From Candidatus Desantisiibacteriota bacterium (GTDB lineage Bacteria; UBA9089; CG2-30-40-21): 15,310 bases of DNA. A program made the position numbers and the translations under genes. The stretch spans positions 1-15,310 of the forward strand of contig JACQYP010000148.1 of NCBI GenBank assembly GCA_016208205.1, in the 5' to 3' direction. How positions within the stretch are numbered: the first letter of the stretch is position 1; each line of letters begins with the position of its first letter. Shown piece after piece: positions 7,584 through 13,845 of the stretch. The notes under the pieces were generated by a model. It ran no database searches. It saw nothing but the letters and a program-made list of their open reading frames with translations, and was not told the origin of the DNA.

Positions 7584-7684
7584 AGGTAGATAGGCTGAAG
7601 ACTGAAGGCTTTTAGGAATAACCTTCAGCCTATCTACTTTAGTCTATCCACCTAAGTAGCCTTCAGCCTTCAGCCTATCTACCT
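7584..7684. repeat. 27-bp inverted repeat built of GGCTGAA heptads
   Basis: Left arm 7584-7610 (AGGTAGATAGGCTGAAG...) and right arm 7658-7684 are reverse complements with a single mismatch. The loop holds a further partial copy (CCTTCAGCCTATCTACTTTA, 7622-7641). It lies between the metallophosphatase stop (7691) and the S23 start (7567). As RNA it would form a strong stem directly before the S23 start. No T-run follows, so termination is uncertain. Confidence 0.8.
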
Positions 7685-7690
7685 GAGTAG

Positions 7691-9211
7691 TTACATTTCC
7701 AGATAATATTGCCCGATCAATGCCCGCACATCCTCATCATCTACAATATCTTTAGTTAATGGGAGGAGCTGATATTGATGGTCAATAATTTTTTTCTTTT
7801 TATCAAACCTTATATCTAATCTACCTAAGTATTGTCCTTTTTCTCCTGTCTGCACAATTAAGGTATCAGGCAGAACAGACTCATTTTTCACAAATGTCTG
7901 AGAATGTCCGCCAATGATGACATCAATCCCCTTAACCTGTTTGGCTAATCTCAAATCTTTCTCATAACCGGAATGTGAAACCACAACAATCAGGTCAACC
8001 TTATCACGGAAAGTATCTACAAAGCCCTGAACCTGTTTGACAGGATCAGATACCGATAAATCCTTGATAAGATCCTTTGGGAAAAAGGTAAAAACCTCAT
8101 GCGAGATTATACTGATAATACCTACGGTAAAGCTGCCGATTTCCTTGATTAAATGCGATGGGGCTAAATAATTGCATGCCTTATTCTTACAAACGGTTAG
8201 ATTGGCTGAATAAAAAGGCAGATTCTTCTCCTCAATCTCCTTGCAAATATATTCAGTACCCAGAATTAGTTCCTGATCACCGAGTGCGATCAGGTCATAA
8301 TTCATTTTTTCCATGGCTAACATTGTATATTTGGCTAATAAAGGATCCTGTCTGGGTGGGAGTATATCGCCGCTATCTAAAAGGAGAACCCCTGAATTAT
8401 CCTGCCTGATCTCTTTAATCATGGTTGCCCTTCGAACAAGCCCGCCAAACGGATTTTCTGCACAATTACAAGACTCCAGATAACCATTAGTAGAGTTACT
8501 AAAAAGAATGGTCAATGTATCCGGTTTACCTGATTGGCTTTTTTCTTCCATCAAAAGGGCATCTATTTCCTTGCTTAATGTTTCTACCAAATTCTCCATA
8601 TAGCCGTTGTAGATTTTCTTTATACAGCCATTTTTGCTGATTAAAAACAATTTTGGTATCCTGGCTGTCTGATTTGTTATAACCCCATATGCTGCACCAG
8701 ATTGCAGACCATAAGGGTCAAAAAGAACCGGCAGGGTGATATTATTCTTTTTCACATAATCCTCAACCACCTCAGCTGTAGTTTTATCAATATTGATTAA
8801 ATAAACCCCTACGGCCGTATCCTGATATTTTTGAGCAAGCTGATGCAGTTGAGGCATTTCTTTCAGACAGGGCTTGCAGTCAGTATCAAAGAAGCTTAGA
8901 ACAAGCACATTTTGTTTATCTCCCTTGGTTAATAGCTTGTTAAGGGTTAAGCTGTTTTTTTCAAAAAGCAGCTTAACCCTGAAATCAGGTGCAGGCTGAT
9001 TTGCCATTTCTGTTTCAGCAGATACAAAGAAGGCACAAAGGCACAAAGGCACAAAGGCACAAAGGAAGAAAGGCATAAGGGCAGAGAAGAAGGAGGATAG
9101 AGTTGGAGTAAATAATCGCGGATTGTGAATTGCGAATTGCGAATTGAAGAAAGACAGATTCGAGATTCGCAATTCGAGATTGGAGATTAAAAACCCAATT
9201 AATCTGTTCAT
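7691..9211 (-). CDS. exported thioredoxin-like/metallophosphatase (5'-nucleotidase-like) fusion
   Basis: A 506-residue protein. After a signal peptide ending near VSA-E, residues about 72-220 form a TlpA/redoxin domain with FFDTDCKPCLKEMP (C112, C115). Residues about 231-500 form a calcineurin-like 5'-nucleotidase domain: LLLDSGDIL, ALGDQEL, VVVSHSGYEKD and IIGGHSQ. Several usual metal ligands look changed: NST instead of DxH near the start, GDQE instead of GNHE, GHSQ instead of GHxH. The cysteine pair in ESCNC followed by FGGLVRR recalls a subfamily seen in anaerobic bacteria. The ATG at 9211 overlaps the upstream stop (ATGA) and has RBS GGTGGGG, supporting coupling to the CsgG-like gene. 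Two repeat tracts are translated inside the leader. It probably acts in the periplasm on redox or nucleotide substrates, which is inference. Confidence 0.82.
   Translation of the reverse strand: MNRLIGFLISNLELRISNLSFFNSQFAIHNPRLFTPTLSSFFSALMPFFLCAFVPLCLCAFFVSAETEMANQPAPDFRVKLLFEKNSLTLNKLLTKGDKQNVLVLSFFDTDCKPCLKEMPQLHQLAQKYQDTAVGVYLINIDKTTAEVVEDYVKKNNITLPVLFDPYGLQSGAAYGVITNQTARIPKLFLISKNGCIKKIYNGYMENLVETLSKEIDALLMEEKSQSGKPDTLTILFSNSTNGYLESCNCAENPFGGLVRRATMIKEIRQDNSGVLLLDSGDILPPRQDPLLAKYTMLAMEKMNYDLIALGDQELILGTEYICKEIEEKNLPFYSANLTVCKNKACNYLAPSHLIKEIGSFTVGIISIISHEVFTFFPKDLIKDLSVSDPVKQVQGFVDTFRDKVDLIVVVSHSGYEKDLRLAKQVKGIDVIIGGHSQTFVKNESVLPDTLIVQTGEKGQYLGRLDIRFDKKKKIIDHQYQLLPLTKDIVDDEDVRALIGQYYLEM
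9030..9065. repeat. AAGGCACA octad tract encoding a signal-peptide core
   Basis: There are four and a half perfect AAGGCACA units. Read on the minus strand as GTGCCTTT units they encode LCAFVPLCLCAF, the hydrophobic core of the signal peptide of the thioredoxin/metallophosphatase protein. Confidence 0.85.
9120..9187. repeat. GAATTGC/GATTCGA heptad tract translated in the leader
   Basis: Units GGATTGT, GAATTGC, GAATTGC, GAATTGA (9120-9147) and GATTCGA, GATTCGC, AATTCGA, GATTGGA, GATT (9157-9188) run at exact 7-nt steps. They are read on the minus strand as LISNLELRISNLSFF and NSQFAIHNPRLF, between the start Met and the signal-peptide core of the metallophosphatase fusion. Confidence 0.8.
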
Positions 9212-10176
9212 TGTTTCCCCACCTTGTCAACAATTTTAGCAGTTAACTCTTTTATCTTTACAGGCAGCTCTTCTGCAGCACTAAAGCTTACTGTCTCAGC
9301 CATGACTGCTGCTCCGGTCTCGACATCAACCAAACGCACGGTGATATAATATACATTTAATATTTTACTGAAACTGCCAATCAATATCTTTTCTATATTC
9401 AATATCTTACCCATCTGGACAGCACATTCATTCGTTGTACATCCGGTTTGTTGGAAATGCTGTTCAGCGAGTATTGTGGACATATGACTTCGCTCAAGAA
9501 CAGTAAATAATTGTGAATTAATCAGTTCTGTTCTCAAGAAATCAGCTATTGTTGATGCTTCCATGGCGGATACCTCGTGTGCCTCAAAATCAGATACAGC
9601 AATATTTATCCTCTTAACCACGGGTTTCGGCTTTTCCACAGGTTGAACAACCGCTATTCCCCCTCTCTCTATGGGAGAGGGATGGGGTGAGGGTTCAACT
9701 TCTTCTTTCTTCTTACCCAATTCATAGCCGGCTATTTGAAAGGATTCTTCTGCTTTGGGTTTGGCTAAAGCATATTCTGCACGATTATATAAATCGTCAG
9801 CCTCACTCAGAATATTCTTTGCCTTTTCCATATCCAGCCCCATAGATGCTGCTTCGTTTACAATTTTTTGTGCTTTGCTTATAGCTATCCCTGCCTCTTC
9901 CCTTGCCAAACAAACCCTGGCAATGTCCAATCTTGCCTCTGCATCACGATATTTGGGAATAGTCTCCACAACTTTTTGCCAGCATTCAATAGATTCTCCA
10001 TATTTTCTGTTCATAAAACAACGATTACCTTTATCATAATAAGCCTTGGCAACAACCTGTTTCCTTGAGTCAGTGATTATCCCTTTTGCCTGCTCAAAAT
10101 TCTCATCCCCTTCAGGGATTTTATCTGCCCAATAGATAGATTGCCCGCTGATACATCCCTTTTTTATGATACCCAT
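9208..10176 (-). CDS. TPR plus CsgG-like domain protein (3' part of a broken larger gene)
   Basis: This 322-residue frame has TPR-like helices at about 40-160 (AYYDKGNRCFMNRKYGESIECW), a Pro-rich linker (about 160-185) and a CsgG/TolB-like domain at about 187-300. That domain includes INIAVSDFEAHEVSAMEAS, LERSHMSTIL, the CTTNECAVQMGKIL segment and LIGSFSKI. Domains of this kind occur in outer-membrane assembly or secretion lipoproteins. The first 17 residues from ATG 10176 (MGIIKKGCISGQSIYWA) are an out-of-frame reading of the preceding TPR. True homology begins near KIPEGDENFEQAK at 10126, where the upstream frame ends. Removing one nucleotide near 10121-10130 (for example from GGG in TTGGGC) joins the two. 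Its stop overlaps the next gene by ATGA. It may still be translated weakly, because no clear RBS is seen. Confidence 0.75.
   Translation of the reverse strand: MGIIKKGCISGQSIYWADKIPEGDENFEQAKGIITDSRKQVVAKAYYDKGNRCFMNRKYGESIECWQKVVETIPKYRDAEARLDIARVCLAREEAGIAISKAQKIVNEAASMGLDMEKAKNILSEADDLYNRAEYALAKPKAEESFQIAGYELGKKKEEVEPSPHPSPIERGGIAVVQPVEKPKPVVKRINIAVSDFEAHEVSAMEASTIADFLRTELINSQLFTVLERSHMSTILAEQHFQQTGCTTNECAVQMGKILNIEKILIGSFSKILNVYYITVRLVDVETGAAVMAETVSFSAAEELPVKIKELTAKIVDKVGKQ
9659..9696. repeat. CCCTCTC/GAGAGGG palindromic repeat in the coding linker
   Basis: CCCTCTC-TCTATGG-GAGAGGG at 9661-9681, with flanking GATGGGGTGAGGGTTCAA, is a palindrome of the kind widely dispersed in bacterial genomes. 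Here it is translated as EPSPHPSPIERGG in the linker between the TPR and CsgG-like domains, and the frame is preserved. Confidence 0.65.
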
Positions 10177-10613
10177 CAGCCTTTTGATAATTACTTAATC
10201 CGCCAAAATTCGTTGAAAAAGACACCTGTTGCATGCTATCCAGATCCTTCATCCCTGCAAAGCTGTAATCAACAATAAATCCGTTTGTATTCAGTCCAAG
10301 TCCAAGATTAAAGGTTGTCTGGTCATAACCAATCTTGTATCCAGCCCTTAAAGCCAGCAGCTTCATAATCAGAAATTCACCCCCCAGCCTGAAGCTGGCC
10401 GTTAAGCCTGCAGCAGGTTTTTCATAATCAGCACAAAGGGTCAACCGATCATTCTGTCTCAGGGCACATCCAGCCTTAATTGTTACAGGTAATGGATGTT
10501 CAATATTCTTATACTTCATTGAACTACCAATAACATTTTTGACTGCAAGCCCAAAACAAAGCCTGTCATCTACAGGACGAATAAGCAGCCCCAGATCAAC
10601 AGCCTGAGCATTA
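10121..10613 (-). pseudogene. middle fragment of the PorV-like/TPR/CsgG-like gene
   Basis: Read from the IS edge (10613) the frame gives AQAVDLGLLIRPVDDRLCFG, then LAVKNVIGSSMKYK, typical PorV/PorQ (UPF0164-like) outer-membrane strands. It continues through RLGGEFLIMKLLALRAGYKIG and GLGLNTNGFIVDYSF to the final strand VSFSTNFGGL, then enters a TPR (YHKKGMYQRAIYLLG) and stops at 10121. An ATG at 10519 is internal and not a credible native start. The stop is caused by a +1 frameshift relative to the downstream frame; the upstream end is cut by the IS. The expected role of the intact protein is an outer-membrane barrel. Confidence 0.75.
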
Positions 10614-10753
10614 GGAGCTGTAAATTAATAACATGGTCATTTAGCTATTGAAAGGAGCAATTGAATAGTTCCACTCACTATGGAACTCATCACGCGAAAT
10701 ATGTATTGTTGCAAATTCCTTGTCAGTTATCTTAATGCCTTTTTGATAAGGGT

Positions 10754-11854
10754 TTAATCAATCGCTGCTCGTACTTTCAAACCTTTTCTGGTGGTAGTTG
10801 CGGCAATCAGGTTGACGATTGTTTCATGGCTCACCAATAGTTTTCCTCGCCAGTTCATGCTGATGTATGAAAACAACCGGTGCTCAATCTTGTTCCACTT
10901 GCTTGTACCCGGCGGAAAGTGACTGACCCGTATGGGAATGCCAAGCTCATTAGCCAATTTCTGTAATTCAAACTTCCACAATCGCACCCGAGAACCATTA
11001 CTGCCACCACCATCTGCCATAATTATCAACTCCCTGGCATCTGGATAAATATCCTTCCCCATTGCAAACCACCACCGGCGAATTGTGGATACGGCAAAAC
11101 TTGCCGTATCGTTATCCGTGCCGACGCTGACCCATCCAGTATTGTTGGCCAGATCATAGACACCATATGGATTTGCTCGTCCCAGTTCTTTGCTTACAAA
11201 GTCATGCACATTAACTTGTTCCGGCTCCCCCTGTGGTCGCCATTCTTTCCCATTGTTTTTGTACTGACCGACCACCTCTTTCTTCTTGGTGTCAACCGAA
11301 ATTACCGGCTGTCCATTATGTATTGCCTCTTCCGCCACAGTATTAATAAACTCAAACTGTGCGTTGCGATCAGGGTGGTCAGTTCCTTCCAGCGTTTTAC
11401 GGTTGCCTTGGAGGCTATATCCCAACTTTTTCAGTAGACCGCCTATAGAAGTGTGGCTGACAACATACCCCTGTGCGTGCAACTCAGATTCCAACTGCCG
11501 CAGGCTCTTACATGTCCAGCGTAACGGTGATTCGGGATCGCCACGAGTGACCGGTTCTATTAGACTCTCCAACGCTGCCAACAACTTAGCAGCATCTTTA
11601 ACAGATGCTTTTCTCTCGCCACCCACACGGCGTATTCGACGAGAACTAACTTCAGAAACTTCTGCTCGTTGGGCGAGTTCCTTCAGTCCTTGTTGTATCG
11701 AGCCTCGTGCTACTCCGGTAGCTTCCCATACGAGTGCCACGCCACCATGCCCAAGCACTTTTGCCTCGGCTGCAGCATATAGCCGCCTAAGTCGCTCATC
11801 CAATATCCATTCCATACTTTGATAACGATCTCTGATTGCCGCTTTAATATCCAT
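10754..11854 (-). CDS. ISAzo13-like transposase, frameshifted near its C-terminus
   Basis: A DDE transposase with the triad at D188 (VISVDTKKKE), D281 (IIMADGGGSN) and E324 (HFPPGTSKWNKIEHRLF). The start is taken as ATG 11854 (MDIKAAIRDRYQSMEW), which matches the usual N-terminus. Upstream in-frame TTG/ATG codons would add a Cys-rich stretch without an RBS. After LKVRAAID the frame stops at 10754. The neighbouring frame continues as NPYQKGIKITDKEFATIHIS, then DEFHSEWNYSIAPFNS, to TAA at 10641-10643. One lost T in GATTTAAAC explains this. Intact length would be 413 residues, about normal for the family. The catalytic triad is upstream of the break, but loss of the conserved tail probably abolishes activity. 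Confidence 0.88.
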   Translation of the reverse strand: MDIKAAIRDRYQSMEWILDERLRRLYAAAEAKVLGHGGVALVWEATGVARGSIQQGLKELAQRAEVSEVSSRRIRRVGGERKASVKDAAKLLAALESLIEPVTRGDPESPLRWTCKSLRQLESELHAQGYVVSHTSIGGLLKKLGYSLQGNRKTLEGTDHPDRNAQFEFINTVAEEAIHNGQPVISVDTKKKEVVGQYKNNGKEWRPQGEPEQVNVHDFVSKELGRANPYGVYDLANNTGWVSVGTDNDTASFAVSTIRRWWFAMGKDIYPDARELIIMADGGGSNGSRVRLWKFELQKLANELGIPIRVSHFPPGTSKWNKIEHRLFSYISMNWRGKLLVSHETIVNLIAATTTRKGLKVRAAID

Positions 11855-11860
11855 ATAACA

Positions 11861-11889
11861 ATAATAACACATCACACACAAATAGTCAA
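11861..11889 (-). promoter_or_regulatory. transposase promoter giving a leaderless mRNA
   Basis: On the minus strand TTGACT (11889-11884), a 17-bp spacer and TATTAT (11866-11861) form a near-consensus sigma-70 type promoter inside the right IS end. The -10 ends only 6 nt before ATG 11854, so the transcript should begin at or next to the start codon. This fits the absence of any Shine-Dalgarno sequence. Confidence 0.65.
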
Positions 11890-11898
11890 GTTATTTTT

Positions 11899-12423
11899 TT
11901 ACAGCTCCTTAGCACTATAGTCTTCAGCCAGCGTTGAATTTATCATCTTCAAATTACACCCAAGACTTAACGCTGAGCCAGCGGCAAGGCTGTAAGAAAA
12001 CATGGCGATACTATCCTTTTGAGCGATGAGTGTTTTTGATTTTTTGAATGAACCGTCTGGATTAAGCAGATTAACGACCATTTTCCCGCCATCAAAGGTC
12101 GTCAGGCTTAATCCAATGGTACTCTTCTTAAACGGGTAAACAACACCGACAAAACCATAATGGCTATCCGCGAGTCCCTTCAGATACATAGTGCCAAATT
12201 CCGGTTGGATAAGAAAACCGAGTCCGGCAGGGTTATAATGCAGGGCATTAATATCATCGGATAGCCCTGTAAATGTTTCTCCCATCCCTGTTGGTCTGGC
12301 ACCCATTATCCCATCGAGTGAAAGCAGAACAGACCCGCCTGCTGCATAAACATTGGTGCATAGCGACAAAGCAATAACCATTGCTGTAATTAAATGCTTC
12401 CATAAATTAACCATTGTATTCAT
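11899..12423 (-). pseudogene. 5' fragment of the PorV-like outer-membrane barrel gene
   Basis: Starts at ATG 12423, with AAGGGGG 10 nt upstream. Residues 1-27 are a clear Sec signal peptide (KHLITAMVIALSLCTNVYA, cleavage before AGGS). PorV/PorQ/UPF0164-type features follow: GARPTGMGETFTGLSDD and NALHYNPAGLGFL, then beta strands such as HYGFVGVVYPF. The native frame ends at the TTA duplication (11911); the last codons AKEL-stop are read into the IS. Such barrels serve as outer-membrane scaffolds or transporters. With the fragments at 10121-10613 and 9208-10130 it made one gene of about 638 codons. The 5' part alone encodes only the first strands and is unlikely to fold as a barrel. Confidence 0.82.
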
Positions 12424-12438
12424 TTTTAGTGTGCCCCC

Positions 12439-12831
12439 TTATTCCTTTAAGTTTTTTACTGCTGCTAAAAACTCTTTTGCATGTTGAACATGCTCTATTG
12501 ATTTTTCGATCGATATTTCAGCTAATTCCTTATAGTCCGCCTTTTGCCTATCATCAAAAGCATTGTGGAGAATCTTTGAATAGTACTTGTCGATCTTTCC
12601 TTGTTTGACAAATTCTTTATCGAAAATGGAAATTATCCCTATATGCTTGGAAGTTTTGATATTGAGGCTTGTCTTTAGAAAAAGAGCCAATACAGCGTAA
12701 AACATTGTATAGTATGCCCTATTTGTGATGGATCTTGGACTGAAATTTTCCTGCAACATCTTTTCAGCCTCAGAAAGCGTTTCTTCGGCCTGCCCAAGAC
12801 GATAAAAATATAGAGCCTCTCTATCTGTCAT
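12439..12831 (-). CDS. HEPN-domain protein (UPF0332-like), toxin partner of the MNT gene
   Basis: A 130-residue, all-helical protein. Its core helix SITNRAYYTMFYAVLALFL (R38 to Y45) is the HEPN signature of the UPF0332-like group. The position often occupied by the RX4-6H histidine is Tyr45, which is common in this subgroup. HEPN proteins of two-gene MNT-HEPN systems are usually RNases held in check by the nucleotidyltransferase partner. The start ATG overlaps the MNT stop (ATGA, 12831-12828), indicating translational coupling. The stop is only 15 nt before the PorV-like ATG, so the pair may have been co-transcribed with that gene. Activity here is inferred. Confidence 0.82.
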   Translation of the reverse strand: MTDREALYFYRLGQAEETLSEAEKMLQENFSPRSITNRAYYTMFYAVLALFLKTSLNIKTSKHIGIISIFDKEFVKQGKIDKYYSKILHNAFDDRQKADYKELAEISIEKSIEHVQHAKEFLAAVKNLKE

Positions 12832-13145
12832 ATCCTGACTCCTTCTTCATTAATATTTTTAACTATTGAAGATACGCGTAACGGCGAATTTTCTATCTCA
12901 TAGCGTGTAAAAATAAGTGGCGAGATATAGATAGAATTTTCAAACCCTTCCTCCCATATAATTTCACGCACCCCTTTCTCTAACTCTTTATCAAAATATT
13001 CCACCTCAATAAATATATCCATATCAGAGTATTCGTTTTGTGTCCCTTTTGCTCGTGAACCAAATACTCGAAAATCAACAAGACTTACAATATCTGATAA
13101 TCTGTTTTTCAGTTCTTTTGCTATTTTGTAGTCCATTTCATTCAT
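12828..13145 (-). CDS. MNT-type minimal nucleotidyltransferase (antitoxin)
   Basis: A 105-residue protein with the nucleotidyltransferase signature DFRVFGSRAKGTQNEYSDMD: G29-S30 and the metal-binding pair D41 and D43. A third carboxylate is probably supplied by EVE after the next strand. In the best studied MNT-HEPN system the MNT enzyme neutralises the HEPN RNase by adding AMP to it. The start is ATG 13145 with AAAGGAG 12 nt upstream. The downstream HEPN gene overlaps by 4 nt. The region upstream carries a copy of the ACGCAAAG palindromic repeat. Confidence 0.85.
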   Translation of the reverse strand: MNEMDYKIAKELKNRLSDIVSLVDFRVFGSRAKGTQNEYSDMDIFIEVEYFDKELEKGVREIIWEEGFENSIYISPLIFTRYEIENSPLRVSSIVKNINEEGVRI

Positions 13146-13183
13146 AGTTTATTCTCGCTCCTTTTTCTTGTAAATTTCCAGAG

Positions 13184-13290
13184 TTCACGCAAAGTTCGCA
13201 AAGGCGCAAAGGTCGCAAAGGAAGAGAATAAATTCCTTAAATCTTCTTTCTCTCTTGGCGTACTTTGCTTCTTTGCGTACTTTGCGTGAA
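13184..13290. repeat. ACGCAAAG palindromic element, copy 1
   Basis: The left arm is TTCACGCAAAGTTCGCAAAG followed by GCGCAAAGGTCGCAAAGG. The centre contains AGAGAATAAAT (13223-13233). The right arm ends CTTTGCGTACTTTGCGTGAA (13271-13290), the inverse of the left. Units step at 8-9 nt. It fills the gap between the ORF6N gene (ends 13309) and the MNT gene (starts 13145). Two related copies lie at 13923-14010 and 14679-14772. Confidence 0.8.
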
Positions 13291-13308
13291 ATCTTTTCAT
13301 GTTTGCAC

Positions 13309-13827
13309 TTAATCTTCTTCCTTTCTAAACCCTATTTTCTTTTGTTCTTTTGTTGGTGGAGACATCAGGCTCTTTATGGCATCAAAAACCACCTTAAACT
13401 GGGCATCATATTTGCTTTCCATAGCCTCTATCTTTCTTTTTAAGTCATCGTTTGAAGCCAACATCTTTTTTAACTGGGTAAATACCCTCATAATTTGAAT
13501 ATTGACCAAGATGGCTCTTTTACTGTTAAGGACAGAGGAAAGCATAGCTACGCCTTGTTCAGTAAAGGCATAAGGCAGATATTTTCTACCACCACGACCT
13601 TCAGTTTTTGAGATTCCAAAATGGAATCTCAAATCATCAAACTCTTCCTTTGTAAGCTGGAACATAAAGTCATCAGGGAATCTCTCTATGTTTCTCTTGA
13701 CAGCCTTGTTCAAATTCCCTGTGATTACCTCATAAAGATCTGCCAAATCTCTATCCAGCATCACCTTCTGTTCCCTGATTATGAGTATCCTGCTCTCTAT
13801 CCTTTCTATTGGAACCAATTGCTTCAT
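13309..13827 (-). CDS. ORF6N-domain DNA-binding protein
   Basis: A 172-residue protein. Residues about 8-95 form an ORF6N (KilA-N related) domain: IRGQ-like IREQKVMLDRDLADLYEV, the LNKAVKRN motif, RFPDDFMFQLT, and GGRKYLPYAFTEQGVAMLSS. Residues 125-172 are charged and probably helical (KKMLASNDDLKRKIEAMESK). These proteins come from phages and mobile islands and are thought to bind DNA; their chromosomal role is unclear. RBS AGGAGG is 10 nt before the ATG at 13827. It stands alone between copies 1 and 2 of the palindromic repeat. The family call is secure; the function is not. Confidence 0.88.
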   Translation of the reverse strand: MKQLVPIERIESRILIIREQKVMLDRDLADLYEVITGNLNKAVKRNIERFPDDFMFQLTKEEFDDLRFHFGISKTEGRGGRKYLPYAFTEQGVAMLSSVLNSKRAILVNIQIMRVFTQLKKMLASNDDLKRKIEAMESKYDAQFKVVFDAIKSLMSPPTKEQKKIGFRKEED

Positions 13828-13845
13828 TGTATTATTTCCTCCTAA

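Larger units (their letters stand above)
7185..7695. other. inverted-repeat-bounded cassette carrying the S23 gene
   Basis: Left end 7185-7223 and right end 7658-7695 are inverted copies of one another. Each begins TGTAA(CT or TC)ACTCAGGT (15 nt, two mismatches), followed by 3-4 variable bases and then a perfect 20-nt inverted match built of GGCTGAA heptads. They enclose only the four-helix-bundle gene (7244-7567). The left end starts 2 nt upstream of the PLD-like ATG. The right end supplies the TAA stop of the metallophosphatase gene. This could be a small mobile unit or an RNA stem that isolates the gene; neither is established. Confidence 0.55.
10614..11908 (-). mobile_element. ISAzo13-like insertion sequence, 1295 bp, with TTA target duplication
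   Basis: The ends are imperfect inverted repeats. Left (from 10614) reads GGAGCTGTAAATTAATAAC; right (from 11908, minus strand) reads GGAGCTGTAAAAAAATAAC. Direct TTA copies flank it (10611-10613 and 11909-11911). Deleting the element and one TTA gives ...GAC TAT AGT GCT AAT GCT CAG GCT..., restoring one continuous frame in the interrupted barrel gene, which strongly supports these boundaries. The single transposase gene reads in the same direction as the target gene. The element is probably inactive because the transposase is frameshifted. Confidence 0.88.

Noticed and set aside
9015..9233. Alternative minus-strand frame reading the same repeats (LCPYAFLPLCLCAF)
   Set aside because: Another frame of the octad repeat; the ATGA-coupled frame continues into a full protein and this one ends at once.
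11204..11822. Plus-strand open frames within the IS
   Set aside because: They are antisense shadows of the transposase with no start signals.
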